DNA of 64,000 nucleotides from Pelagomonas calceolata (Eukaryota > Sar > Pelagophyceae > Pelagomonadales > Pelagomonadaceae): positions 3,472,001 to 3,536,000 of the forward strand of contig CAKKNE010000003.1 of the NCBI GenBank assembly GCA_918797485.1, written 5' to 3'. Below the pieces are notes generated by a model that saw only the letters and a list, made by a program, of their open reading frames with translations, did no database searches and was not told the origin of the DNA. Positions 37,002 to 46,666 of this stretch are shown piece after piece (the stretch's first letter is position 1; each line of letters begins with the position of its first letter). A program made the translations under genes and the position numbers.

Positions 37002-37433
37002 TCAACCCCCATGATTGTAGTTCGGGAGTGGTGCTAGGGTGCGGTCGAATTCGAGGCGGCGCGCGTGTGCGGCGCGCTCCTCGAGAAGCCGCGTCGCGGC
37101 CGCGCCGGTCATCTCCGACACGTCGACGTCGTCGACCTTCGCGAGCTTCCAGCCCACCTGCACCTCGCCACGCAGCGGCGACAGCGCGGCGAGGCCCGTG
37201 ACCGTCGGCGGCGCCGTGGTCGCGTCGAAGAGCAGTCCCGCCTTCCCGGCCGGCGCCGTGACGGTCGTGGAGCGCTTCGCGCTCCACGTCGCGTACTTGT
37301 ACTGTCTGTAGATGATCAAGCCAAAAAATATGAGGACCGCGGCGCCAATTACGACGAATTTTATGACCTCGTTGCCCTTGTTCGCCGCCACCGCCGTCGG
37401 CAGCAGCGCGAGGACAAGGGCGCGCGGGCCCAT
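37002..37433 (-). CDS. Signal-anchored protein with PDZ-like domain
   Basis: 143 residues from the ATG at 37433 (MGPRALVLALLPTAVAA, a signal peptide). A transmembrane helix (about 25-45, IKFVVIGAAVLIFFGLIIY) is followed by a compact PDZ-like module: VTGLAALSPLRGEVQVGWKL, VDDVDVSEMTGAAATRLLEE, ARRLEFDRTL. The L-G-x-x-L motif of peptide-binding PDZ domains is not obvious, so ligand binding is uncertain. Copy B of the 280-base repeat begins 31 bases upstream. Confidence 0.7.
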   Translation of the reverse strand: MGPRALVLALLPTAVAANKGNEVIKFVVIGAAVLIFFGLIIYRQYKYATWSAKRSTTVTAPAGKAGLLFDATTAPPTVTGLAALSPLRGEVQVGWKLAKVDDVDVSEMTGAAATRLLEERAAHARRLEFDRTLAPLPNYNHGG

Positions 37434-37464
37434 CTCGGTCGACCGGTGACACAGCCCGAGGTGA

Positions 37465-37752
37465 TGTGGGGCTGCCCAAGGCGGCCGTGTAGGGCCGAAT
37501 GGCAGCCCGCAGGCCGTCAGCAGCCGGTCGGAGGGGGTCTCCGCGCGACCGTTGCGTGCGACAGAGATTCGTGCGCCGTGTACCGCGGTCACGAATTGCG
37601 AGAGGCTGTTTACAAACCTTGCATCGGGGTCGGGGTCGTCGGGTCGCATTTGCACGCGCTGCTCGGGACGGGTAGGGGGCGAGACGGAGGCGTATGGAAA
37701 CGTGCGAAAGCTCCCTCCGCGGCTCGCGGGCAGGGACCTGTTTTTGCTCTCC
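37465..37752 (+). repeat. Dispersed 280-base repeat, copy B
   Basis: Second copy of the repeat at 32385-32664. It sits between the PDZ-like gene start and the promoter element at 37755 in a 531-base divergent gap, and like copy A lies directly upstream of a minus-strand membrane-protein gene. Confidence 0.75.
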
Positions 37753-37754
37753 TG

Positions 37755-37777
37755 GCTAGTGTGTTACAGGCCGCTAG
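37755..37777 (-). promoter_or_regulatory. CTAGC/TGTAAGACACTAGC promoter element
   Basis: Minus-strand reading CTAGCGGC then CTGTAACACACTAGC. It abuts repeat copy B, 188 bases before the ankyrin-DHYC gene. Confidence 0.65.
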
Positions 37778-37964
37778 TTAGCACACGAGCCGCGCAGCGT
37801 TTTACGGGCAAAGGCGTGCGCTATTTGCATAACCGGTGCCTGCTGAACAACCGACAGCGATCACACAGCAGCGATCGGCAGCGAGAAAGCGATAACGCCA
37901 CGCTCGGCGTAATAAAAAACCCATCCAGCCCAGCACCAAAAAAATACAATACAAACGCGCAGCG

Positions 37965-39866
37965 ATGGCCGAGGACCCGCTGACGACGCCCGCGGTCGCC
38001 GGTGAAATCGTCGCTGGCGAGGGCTCCATCATCAACGACGCGCGCGCCGCGGCGCAGTACGGCCGCGCCGACGAGATCGCGGCGTTCCTCGACGACGGCA
38101 AGCTCACGCCGGACGCCAAGGACGAGGACGGCTGCTCGTTATTGCAGTGGGCGGCGATCAACGGGCGAGACAACGTCGTAAGGCTCCTTTTAGAGAGAGG
38201 CGCGGACTGCAACGCCGTCGGGGGCGTTTTGGAGGAGAACGCTCTACAATGGGCCTGCCGGCAGGGGCGGAGCAGCTGCGCCGTGTTGCTCCGAGAAAGC
38301 GGCGGGGACCCGACGCACCGCGGCAAGGAGGGCGGCACGGCCGTGCACCTCTGTTGTCGGTATGGCCAAGTGGCCATCCTAGCTTTCCTCATCGCGCGGG
38401 ACGACGCCCCGCCATCGGTACAACGAGGCCTCGTCGACTTACCAGATGGAAATGGGATGACTCCTTTAATGGTCTGCTGCGAGTGGTACTGGTCGCGGCC
38501 GAAGAAAGCGTTGGATTGTTTGCGGTTGTTACTAGCCTTCGGCGCTTCCGCTACTTTTGCGGATAAACAACAACGGACACCACTCCACGTCGCCGCGAAG
38601 CGAGGCGTGGAAGCCAAAGCTCTGGAATTGCTGATCGAAAAAGGCGCTTCTTGTGAAGCCGAAGACAGTGAGGGCCACACCGCCGCCAAGGTCGCCGAGC
38701 AGGCGGGCCACTCGAGTTGTGCGCGGCACATCCGCACGCTCGCTTCGACATCGTCCAAAAGGCGGCCCTGGACGACGGCGCGGAAAAATGAGGATGTGGA
38801 GGCTCCTCTGGTGGAAAGGATGGCACCCTTGAAACCCTTGCCGTTCGCTGTTGAGTTGAGGAGTGGTCCATTAGCTTGTAGGGACGCTTTGTACGGTCTC
38901 GGGACGCCCTGTATTGTGCTATTGGGCGGGCCCTCGCTCATCGCGAGGTACGGCTGGCACGTGGGGATGGGCTGTTCGGTCGTCAGCGCGTTCTCCTTCG
39001 CGTTTCTCGCTCCCAGAGACGCGCCGCGCTACGGCCACTGCGGCTTCGCGGTCGGGTCGGTCTTGGCCATCGTGCGGTCGTTTTTCCTCGTCGAGGACGT
39101 CGGAATTGGTCTGGTCGTGTTGTACGCCGTGCTTGTATCTTGTTTATTGGGTGCGCTGGGCATGACGGCGCTGTCGGACCCCGGTATGCGGCCGCGTCCC
39201 TTTACGTCGCGTCGATGGCGTGGCGACACCGACGCCACCGGCGCGCCGTCGCGTCGGCTCGCGTCGGCCCCGACGCCATCGACGACGCCATCGCCGCGAC
39301 GGAGCGAGCGTCGGCCGCGACGCCATCGACGCCACGCAGGTGTGGTATGTGCCGACGACGACCGCGCGGCGAAGATCGTCGACCTCGCGCGGCGCGACCG
39401 CTTGAGCGAGAAGACGTTCTGCCCGACGTGCCTCATCCAGCGGCCGGCGCGCGCGAAGCACGACCCGACGCTGAAGCGGTGCGTGCGCCGCTTCGACCAC
39501 TACTGTCCCTTCGTCGCGACGGTCGTCGGCGAGCGGAACTACCGGTACTTTTATGCGTTCTTGGTGTTTTGTGTCTTGGCGATATCCTTACACTTGCTAC
39601 TCGTCCTACCTTTGGTGAGGTTATGTGACGACGTCCAGGGCAAATACGTCTGCCTCTTCCCCGCGAAGAACGCCCCGGTCTTCATCGGCACTTTATTAGC
39701 AATATTGCACGACGTCTGGATCGCCTGCATGCTCATCATGCACTCGTCGCTCGTCTGCACGGACCAGACGACCTACGAGCAAATGCACGGGAAAGAGGGC
39801 GACGAGTGCTCCCAACAAAATTGCCGGAAAGTCCTCTCTCCGGAACCCTTAACAGAAGATTCTTAG
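37965..39866 (+). CDS. Ankyrin-repeat DHYC palmitoyltransferase
   Basis: 633 residues. The N-terminal half has ankyrin repeats (about 45-265: DGCSLLQWAAINGRDNVVRL, NALQWACRQGRSSCAVLL, RTPLHVAAKRGVEAKALELL, EGHTAAKVAEQAGHSSCARH). Transmembrane helices flank a zinc-binding Cys-rich domain: FCPTCLIQRPARAKH, CVRRFDHYCPFVATVVGERN. The catalytic tetrapeptide is DHYC, not DHHC, as in yeast Akr1, which is active and shares this ankyrin architecture. It should S-palmitoylate proteins at Golgi or endosomal membranes. Residues about 408-465 are Arg/Ser/Thr low complexity encoded by a CGTCGATGGCGTC-type repeat and might be an unspliced intron. Its stop overlaps the next gene's stop by three bases. Confidence 0.85.
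   Translation: MAEDPLTTPAVAGEIVAGEGSIINDARAAAQYGRADEIAAFLDDGKLTPDAKDEDGCSLLQWAAINGRDNVVRLLLERGADCNAVGGVLEENALQWACRQGRSSCAVLLRESGGDPTHRGKEGGTAVHLCCRYGQVAILAFLIARDDAPPSVQRGLVDLPDGNGMTPLMVCCEWYWSRPKKALDCLRLLLAFGASATFADKQQRTPLHVAAKRGVEAKALELLIEKGASCEAEDSEGHTAAKVAEQAGHSSCARHIRTLASTSSKRRPWTTARKNEDVEAPLVERMAPLKPLPFAVELRSGPLACRDALYGLGTPCIVLLGGPSLIARYGWHVGMGCSVVSAFSFAFLAPRDAPRYGHCGFAVGSVLAIVRSFFLVEDVGIGLVVLYAVLVSCLLGALGMTALSDPGMRPRPFTSRRWRGDTDATGAPSRRLASAPTPSTTPSPRRSERRPRRHRRHAGVVCADDDRAAKIVDLARRDRLSEKTFCPTCLIQRPARAKHDPTLKRCVRRFDHYCPFVATVVGERNYRYFYAFLVFCVLAISLHLLLVLPLVRLCDDVQGKYVCLFPAKNAPVFIGTLLAILHDVWIACMLIMHSSLVCTDQTTYEQMHGKEGDECSQQNCRKVLSPEPLTEDS
39195..39350 (+). repeat. GACGCCATCGACGCC-type minisatellite inside the DHYC gene
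   Basis: Multiple degenerate units such as GACGCCATCGACG and GCGTCGGCCCCGACGCCATC on both orientations. Similar units recur at 32784, 32867 and about 40428-40480. Encodes low-complexity protein or may be intronic. Confidence 0.5.
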
Positions 39867-40192
39867 CCCTCCACCGCCTTCTCGAAGGCCTTCACGAGCA
39901 ACCCCAGCACGTCGTCCTTCGACGGCTGCTGCCCAATCACTTCGGCCAGACACTTGGCGATGATCTGCGACTGGTCGTCGGGGATGGCCACGTTGGGCTT
40001 CTTCAGGGATGATCTATCTGGAGATAAAGGGTCGCCGTCCTGCAAGCTCTTCAAATAGTCGAGTATACACTCGCAGCAACGGTCGGGCTTTGGTTTCTGC
40101 ATCCGCACGTAGCAGATGGCCGGGTTGATGACCGGGTCCACAATTCTACTCATGTAGTTTTGTGCCAGGGCCCGTGCCTCGGCCTTGCCCAT
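39863..40192 (-). CDS. Small DPY30/RII-alpha-like protein
   Basis: 109 residues from the ATG at 40192 (MGKAEARALAQNYMSRIVDP). The stretch YMSRIVDPVINPAICYVRMQ then KPKPDRCCECILDYLKSLQD resembles the two-helix RII-alpha/DPY-30 dimerisation motif (Y--V-P-L--A---V---RP-DP---L--YL). A second helix (IPDDQSQIIAKCLAEVIGQQ) and a short tail follow. Such modules often occur in flagellar or kinase-anchoring complexes; this assignment is tentative. The stop TAA overlaps the opposite-strand TAG of the ankyrin-DHYC gene. Confidence 0.6.
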   Translation of the reverse strand: MGKAEARALAQNYMSRIVDPVINPAICYVRMQKPKPDRCCECILDYLKSLQDGDPLSPDRSSLKKPNVAIPDDQSQIIAKCLAEVIGQQPSKDDVLGLLVKAFEKAVEG

Positions 40193-40641
40193 GGTGGCGG
40201 CGTGTGGGCTTGTGTTAATGCTCTCCTTGGTGTGGAGCCTCCCCGGCGGCGTGAACGCTGCCCTTTCTCGCTGCGGCGCTGCTTGGCGTAGGGGCGTATT
40301 TCTTCGTGGGGTGGAGTCCAGGCACGCGTGTGTGCGCCGCAAAGACAGCCCCAACTTGGTGCGCTGAGCGCTAAATACCCGCACGCTACCGAACTCGAGC
40401 GCGCCCCCGCGGCGCGTTACGACGTAAATCGATGGCGCGCGACGGCTGGCCGCCGCGAAGACGTCGCGTCGATGGCGTCGCCTGGCCGACGTGAGGGAGC
40501 CTCCGCGCCATCGAGCTGACACGAGGTCGCGGCGATGGGGCCGTCGACGTGGGAGCGACGATCGTGGGCGAGCCGTGGCTAAGAAGGATACACGTCATAT
40601 AAGCAAGCGCCCCCACCGCGCTACGCGCCCGCCGTCAACGC
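40193..40641. other. Intergenic region with GTCGATGGCG repeats
   Basis: 449 bases. Short GTCGATGGCG-type units occur around 40428 and 40467. No gene or recurrent promoter element was seen. Confidence 0.4.
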
Positions 40642-40956
40642 TCACGGGCCCTGCTGCTGCGAGCGGCGCTTGCGCTGGCGCATGAACTTCATCTTGCGGC
40701 GCGCCTCGGCGACCTTGCGCTTCTTCTTCTCGCGGGCGTCCTCGTGGAAGCGCTTGTGTCTCAGGGTCCGGAGGTGGCCCGATTTGTTGACCTCTCTCCG
40801 CAGGCGCATGATGACCGAGTCTACACTTTCGCCGGAGCGCGTGTTGATCTTGATCGACTGCAGGGGCGCGGCGCGCGGCGCGGAAGTGCGCGCCGGCTGG
40901 AAGGCTGAAGCAGTCCCAGCGAGTGCCCCGACGATTAATGCTGCTACGCGGCGCAT
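40642..40956 (-). CDS. Plastid ribosomal protein bS21, nuclear-encoded
   Basis: 104 residues. The N-terminus MRRVAALIVGALAGTASAFQ followed by P is a signal peptide with the ASAF-P plastid-import signature of stramenopiles. The mature protein matches bS21: ESVDSVIMRLRREVNKSGHL, RTLRHKRFHEDAREKKKRKV and AEARRKMKFMRQRKR. bS21 is a small-subunit protein near the anti-Shine-Dalgarno region. The ATG at 40956 is chosen because it begins the signal peptide; the upstream open frame is unrelated. Confidence 0.88.
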   Translation of the reverse strand: MRRVAALIVGALAGTASAFQPARTSAPRAAPLQSIKINTRSGESVDSVIMRLRREVNKSGHLRTLRHKRFHEDAREKKKRKVAEARRKMKFMRQRKRRSQQQGP

Positions 40957-41366
40957 CGTCGTCGCGTTTTTCGTATCGCGTTGCTGGCGTCGAGCTGTGC
41001 TCTTTGCTGAGCAAGCGTGTGTGCCACGGGGGTGCTTAGAGGCCCGCTGCGGCACTGCAATTGGCTCCGCCGTCACAGCTCCTCAGCTCCTCAAGCCCTC
41101 CCGGACCTCCTTCATCCGTCCCTCAGAAGCCGTCAGCTCACCGAGCACTCTGTCTCGAACGGGTTGACGCGTGCAGAGGGAGAGTGAGGGAGGGCTTCGT
41201 GGGAGAGGCTCCTCTCTGCCAAGGCCCCGCAAAAACGCCCAGTCCGCGGCCGTCGCGGCCGTACGGATCAGTAGAATTGGTCAGAGGCCATCAAAGATCA
41301 CAAAACGCCAATTGCCAATCGCTCCGTGGCACCACACAGCGCTAAACAAGCTGTGCAGCACTGCAC
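40957..41366. other. Divergent intergenic region
   Basis: 410 bases between bS21 and the biotin ligase. I see no recurrent element, repeat or gene. Confidence 0.45.
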
Positions 41367-42140
41367 ATGCTAACCACATTGATGCGCCGCACCCACGCAA
41401 CAAGCCTCCTCACCCTCATCACGACACAAACCCGCGCCATGACCACGACCTGCCGCACCGTCGACTGGCGCTGGCTCGAGACGACGCCGTCGACGATGGA
41501 CGCCGCGAAAGACCTTTTGAAGGAGCGCGGCGACACCGACGCGCGGCCCCTCGCCGTCGCGACGGCGCATCAAACGAAAGGAAGAGGGACGAGAGGTAGA
41601 AGCTGGACCGACGACGGACGCGGGAACGTCGCGCTGACCGTGGCATTTCCATCAGAAATACCTCTGGCGCCGATCACGCTACTACCGTTACGCGTGGGCA
41701 CCGTCGTCATCGACGCTTTGAATGACTCACGACTTTCGTTGAAGTGGCCCAACGACGTGTTGTTGGAGGGCGGCAAGGTCGCGGGCATCTTGGTCGAGTC
41801 CGATGGAAACGCGATCTACGTCGGCGTGGGGGTCAACGTGGCCTCCGCGCCGGCCGTGCCGTCGGCGGGACCGGATAGAGGTCGACGGGCCGCGAAAATT
41901 CCTGGAGACGCGTTTGCCATCGCGCAGAGCATCGCGGACGGCCTCGGCGCGTGGAGCCAGGACCGGGACGACGCTACGAGCGTGATAACCGACTGGTCCG
42001 CGCGCGTGGACTGGGCGGCCGACCTGGAGCTGCGCGAGACCGGCGAGCTTGTAAAACCGGTGCGGCTGCTGCCGGACGGGCGGCTAAAAGTGAGGGGGGC
42101 CGGCGGCGAGCGGGCCCTCGTCGCGGACTACCTCCTCTGA
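41367..42140 (+). CDS. Biotin-protein ligase (BirA-type)
   Basis: 257 residues. Attaches biotin to carboxylase carrier domains. The biotinyl-AMP loop reads TKGRGTRGRSW (GRGRxGRxW in the family), followed by SLKWPNDVLL with the catalytic Lys, then KVAGILVES and IYVGVGVNV. A small C-terminal barrel (about 210-257, ELRETGELVKPVRLLPDG) completes it. There is no N-terminal DNA-binding domain, so it is a monofunctional ligase. The N-terminal MLTTLMRRTHATSLLTLITT could be an organelle presequence; an internal ATG (MTTTCRTVDWRW) would give a cytosolic form. Confidence 0.92.
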   Translation: MLTTLMRRTHATSLLTLITTQTRAMTTTCRTVDWRWLETTPSTMDAAKDLLKERGDTDARPLAVATAHQTKGRGTRGRSWTDDGRGNVALTVAFPSEIPLAPITLLPLRVGTVVIDALNDSRLSLKWPNDVLLEGGKVAGILVESDGNAIYVGVGVNVASAPAVPSAGPDRGRRAAKIPGDAFAIAQSIADGLGAWSQDRDDATSVITDWSARVDWAADLELRETGELVKPVRLLPDGRLKVRGAGGERALVADYLL

Positions 42141-42569
42141 GTAAGTGTGTTTGACTACAACGGCTACGCGATTTTACATGCCCCCCGGTCGTCGCGCGAG
42201 CTCGCCCAAGAGCACGGGCCGCCTGCAAAACGGACACGGGGCTCGATCACGGCAGTATGAAGTGCCAGTGCAGTCTAGGGTGCGATTTACGCACGGCGTT
42301 CTTTACGTGAGAAACGGCCCAGCGTCATTTACGCCGTAATTTACGCGTAATTTACGCGTGCATTTATTTATAAAACCCGCACACACGCAGCCAGAGCCCC
42401 TAAACAAGGCCTTGGTGGCCACGCAGCTCAATAGCAGCACGAGCACGGCGCATAAGCGCACACCTAGAGTGCACACCTTGCTCGCAACAGCATGCAACTA
42501 GCAATTGGCTCGGCTCTGACAACGTTTGGGGCAGCCACACTCTGCGAGCTGCTGATCGCGAGCTAGAGT

Positions 42570-43748
42570 CTTAGAGCTTGACGTACTAGCCCACACTGCC
42601 TACTAGCTCCCACGCCGGCACGCGAGGCACAATACTGCCTCATGTGCCGGCGTGGGCGGTGCGGCTGCCTGGGTGCCCCGTAAGGGCTGCGCCGCCGTCC
42701 GTGCCCCAAGGGCTGATGGGGGCAGGCTTTTTTCCCCCGGGCGATGCGACGGCGGTGCCGTGCGGCACTGCCCCATAAGCACGCAACCTCCGTACGTCGC
42801 CGCACGACGTCGTTGCTCAGCGCTTTTGCGATATGACGTTCGCCCAGAACCCACGAACGAGTGACCAACAGGGTTTTGTAGTGCGATGAGGTTTGATTGT
42901 AAACGCGGGCGTCAAACGAGGTGCGCTCGACAAGGTGTAGACGAATAGCGAAATGGGCTCCACGACCAAAACCTGTCAGCACGGTCCTCCGCGGGGTTCG
43001 TGGGAGCTGCGCGGACCGCTTGGTTGCTCGGGAAAACCCTCTATCTGTCACTTTTTCTCCTAAAAATGTTAATTCCTATTATTACTAAACGGGTATTCTT
43101 TGGGACAGACTCCGGCGAGCCATTTGTTACCCTTAGCCTACGAAGGCACAAAACCCCGTCTATGGGCTATCGACACAGACCAGAAGGCTGCCCTGAGGCC
43201 GTGGGAGCGGCCGAAGAGTCGGGGTTTCTGCTCCCGGCGCGGCACCGCGCGCTGCGACGTTTTAAGTGCAAAAACACACTTTTCTATTACCATGGAGCCT
43301 AATTGACGAGTCGAGGCAACCTGGTGGTAAGTGCCGAGGCCGCACTTCATCCGTAGGTACGCCAATTGCTGCCCATTCACCGTCGCGTACGACACCGTGT
43401 CGTCGGCGACGTGCCGCAGACGGTCGGCATGAGGTGTTGGGGCCTCAACGAAGGTTGGCGCCTCGGGGCACATCCATGAGACGGCCTCGGAGCGCGGGCA
43501 TGCGCCGCGGACGGCCCATCTCGCGAAACGGGAGAGTATCGCTTCTGAGAGCGTGTGGTTTCAGGGTGCTCATGCTCGTCAATGCGGCCGCGGACTGCAA
43601 CGCGGCAGCCCGCGCCATGGTCGGGACCACGGACGGGCCCGCACCGCCAATCCGCGCTCCAATCGACCGAATAGAGGCCGAGTATGCCCCCTGAGAGCAC
43701 GCCGGCGTCATGAGAGCAGCTAGTGTGGGCTAGTACGTCAAGCTTAGA
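42570..43748. repeat. Inner inverted-repeat pair (nested element)
   Basis: 42570-42597 and the complement of 43722-43748 share CTTGACGTACTAGCCCACAC with only about three differences in 28 bases. They bound a 1.18 kb segment nested within the larger element. Confidence 0.7.
42609..42656. repeat. Perfect 13-base hairpin
   Basis: CCCACGCCGGCAC (42609-42621) pairs with GTGCCGGCGTGGG (42644-42656) around a 22-base loop, just inside the left inner inverted repeat. Confidence 0.75.
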
Positions 43749-44024
43749 GGGCCGCTAGCGCCGGCTTCGGGAAGAGCCCTGGAAGGACTTTTGGATACCT
43801 CCTTTTTTACGCCGTTTTTTACGTGGGATCTCCTGTAGCGGTGCTTTACGTGTAACTTACGCGTTTTTTCCGCGTAAATCGCACCCTAGAGTGCAGTAGA
43901 TAAAGTGTAGATAAAGTAGTAGATATGGCAGTATGCCAGTAGAGTGTTGTAGTGCAGTCTAGTACTTCTAGGGGCTAGTCGCTGTGCTCGGAGTTGACGA
44001 TAGTTCATACAACAGAAATATTAA

Positions 44025-46193
44025 TCAGAGCCCGTCGTCGGCGAAGTCCGCGCCCGAGTCGTAGGCCGTGTCGCGCACGTCGGGGAAGTCGGCGAGCGTT
44101 TGGGGTGTGGCCCACGCCAGCGAGCCTCCGGTCCTATCCGCCGAGCGGTCGACGTGCAACTGCGCGCAGGCGTCCTGCAGGGCCCGCTCGACGTGCACTC
44201 GAGTCCGCAGCATGGCCAGCTTCTGGTACGTCGCGACGCGGCCTTCGCGGCAATCGCTCCTTAATGAAGCAGATGTCGGGTTCGAGAACAACCGAAAGCC
44301 ATCAGACCATCGTAGGCGAGGCGTGATCGTCACGCACCCTTTGGGCGACTGCGTGAACACTCGACCGCTCCAACCGGGAGTGGCGTCGACGTCGCGCAGA
44401 AACTCGAGCTTCGCGGCCATGTCTTTCCTAAGGAACAACTCCAAGGCAGCCAGAGCGTAGCCGCCGCGCCAGGACGCCTCGCCCACGGAACCCCAGCGAT
44501 TCGGCTCTCCCGCATCTCCATGCGCGTGGTAGAACATCGGCTGCATGTGTGGATTGACTTGCGACGCGACCACAAATCTCGCGTTGAAGGCCTCCCTCAA
44601 AGCTGCTGCCGGGATGTCATGTGCTATACTTCCATCGATATACAACTCGGAACCGGCTTGGGGCCGTAACTCGCCAGTAGACGGGTCCTTCTCCAGCAGA
44701 ATTTGCGGCGGTAGGAGTCGAGGTACCGCGGAAGTAGCGACGATGGCACTGATGATGACGACGTGCGGCGACGTCTTATGCGTGAGTAAAACGGGAGGCG
44801 CCTTCTTGCCCGTCGCACACACGGTAATCGCCAGGGCCCGTCCGCTCCGTTCAAACGCTTCGAGGAACGTCATATTCTGAATAGCAGCATCGTTCGCGAA
44901 CCACCGCGCGATGTCCATCCACCTTTCACTATCATAACAAGCACCGTGCTTGTAGAGTCGTTTCAAGCACTCCCAGGGCGTGCTCTCGAAGCATTTCAAG
45001 TTCGACGAGAGTGCAGAATCGTCATACAAGTCGCGGGCGAGTTCCGAGTCATTTCGACAGCAGCAAAACGACGCCACAATCGAACCAGCCGACGTGCCGC
45101 AGATGGCGTCCGGGAGCAAGCGCGCGTCGTGTAAGGCTCTTACCACTCCAAAATGATAAGTTCCGAGGGCGCCGCCACCGCTCAACGCCAACGCGGTGGC
45201 GCCGTACGCCTCTCTGGCCACGCCGAAGAGACTGCGACAGACCTTCGTGCGCTCGTCGTCGGAGCAGGTCGACGAGAGCCAGTCGACGCTCGCGGCGACC
45301 TGCGATGGAGGCGCGTGGACGCTCGCGACGACGCATCGCCGCGGCCGCGCGCTCTCTGACACGCAGCAACGGCCCCGACGCGGTCCGAATCGGCTCAAAA
45401 TCGCAAAAGAGACCACCCACTTCATGCTGAGATGGAGACGAGTCGCGTCGACGACGTCGACGCATGATTAGGGACGCTGACTACAAACTTCGTCGACGAA
45501 GTCGGTGACCACAATTTTGGGGGCCCCCGCGTAGGACACCGCGAAGAGTTCCGGCGCCATGATGCCGCCGACGTTCGGTCGCGAGCAGAGTCGCAGCGTG
45601 TCTGCTACTCCTCTCCAATCATTTTGTGATCGGGCGGTTCTTAGTCTCGCTCGGAGCCTCCGGACGAACGGCCAGTTGTATCTCGTGCTTCTTAGGTCCG
45701 CCTGCCACAGGGCGACTCCTCGCGACGCATCTAATGCGCGCGCACAGGCCAACCACTGGGCGTAGTCGTCGGCTCTTCTCAATGCACTTCTCAGTCGTCT
45801 GTGGGTCGGTGAAGCCACTGCGAGCTCCAATGCTGCCACTAGTGTCCTCAGTAGAAAGTAGAGGATGAGTTCGACCCCCACGAGAGCGTAGACCAGAACT
45901 AAGAGAGGCCACCTTAAAACCAAATGAGATAAACGATTCAACCTTGGCAGCAACGTAAGTAAAAAGACCCCGAGCCCGTAGCGCGACTGCTCCACGATGG
46001 ACACGAACAGCTTCGTCAGGGCCCAGCCCGCCGCGCAGTTCGTGACGTAAGTGAACGTGGCGACCCAGCGGTTCCGGTGGATGTGCGGCAGGGGGCTCGG
46101 CGAGCGGTCGTCGCAGAAGTCGTCCAAGGAACCGCTCGAGCGGTGGCGCCTTCGCAGCGTCTGGCGCGGCGGGGACGCGTCGCGGCCGGCCAT
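44025..46193 (-). CDS. SDP1/TGL-type triacylglycerol lipase (patatin family), two exons
   Basis: Exon 1 is 46193-45489, the intron 45300-45488 (189 bases, GTTTGT donor, TCGCAG acceptor, phase 0), and exon 2 ends at 44025: 659 residues. Exon 1 has two hydrophobic segments and the DUF3336 region (YAQWLACARALDAS, YNWPFVRRLRARLR, RPNVGGIMAPELF). Exon 2 has the patatin domain: oxyanion loop SGGGALGTYHFGV, nucleophile GTSAG and the Asp of DGSIAHDIP forming the Ser-Asp dyad. The splice rejoins FVDEV, as in plant SDP1. Such enzymes start storage-lipid breakdown on lipid droplets. Read without splicing the gene would look like two. Confidence 0.9.
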
Positions 46194-46370
46194 CGCTTCG
46201 CTTTGCTGTGGCGTCGACGGCGTGCTGGGGCTGCTGTGTGTGCTTGGCTGCACGCTTTACTTCGCGAAGCCGTGCTTGGGAGTTGAGCGCTGATGTGGAG
46301 TACCACAAATCGCACGCACACGCGTGGACGGCGCAGTTATAGGCTCGTTTTGCGCCCGGTTTGCCGGCTA

Positions 46371-46398
46371 GCTAGCGACCTGTAACATACTAGCAAGC
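46371..46398 (+). promoter_or_regulatory. CTAGC/TGTAAGACACTAGC promoter element
   Basis: GCTAGCGA then CCTGTAACATACTAGCAAGC. It lies in the 473-base divergent gap between the lipase (178 bases) and PDH E2 (269 bases). Confidence 0.62.
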
Positions 46399-46666
46399 AC
46401 GCGCGAGCCGGCCGACGCCGTTTGTTTCGTAGTAGCTGTACGTGGAGGACCCGCCGAGAGTCCTGCAATGCGGGTTCCTTACACGACCGAAAAACCCGCT
46501 ATTTAGGTGGTCTTCCAAACCACACGATAAAAGCCGCGGGAGACGGCGTCCTCGTTGCACGTGGCGCTTGCCAGTTGCGACAACAACTCATTCGCTGCGC
46601 GGCCACGCCGCTCGGCCCGCAAAAACCACGTCTGCGCCGTAAAAACGCTCCAGTAGCCGCGGAAGG

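Larger units (their letters stand above)
42268..43896. mobile_element. TIR DNA element of about 1.63 kb, no recognisable transposase
   Basis: Near-perfect 25-base terminal inverted repeats end the element: 42268-42292 (GTGCAG, then TCTAGGGTGCGATTTACGC) and 43872-43896. Both subterminal regions contain clustered TTTACG/TTACGC units (42290-42355 and 43810-43875). Copies of GGCAGTATG flank it at 42251-42259 and 43927-43935. Inside is a second inverted pair. Short open frames on either strand (for example minus 42563-43051 and 43138-43473) do not resemble a transposase I know, so it is probably non-autonomous or decayed. It explains the 1.9 kb gap between the biotin ligase and lipase genes. Confidence 0.75.

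Noticed and set aside
42563-43473. Possible transposase in minus-strand frames of the TIR element
   Set aside because: No DDE-type motif or recognisable transposase sequence; left as unassigned element sequence.
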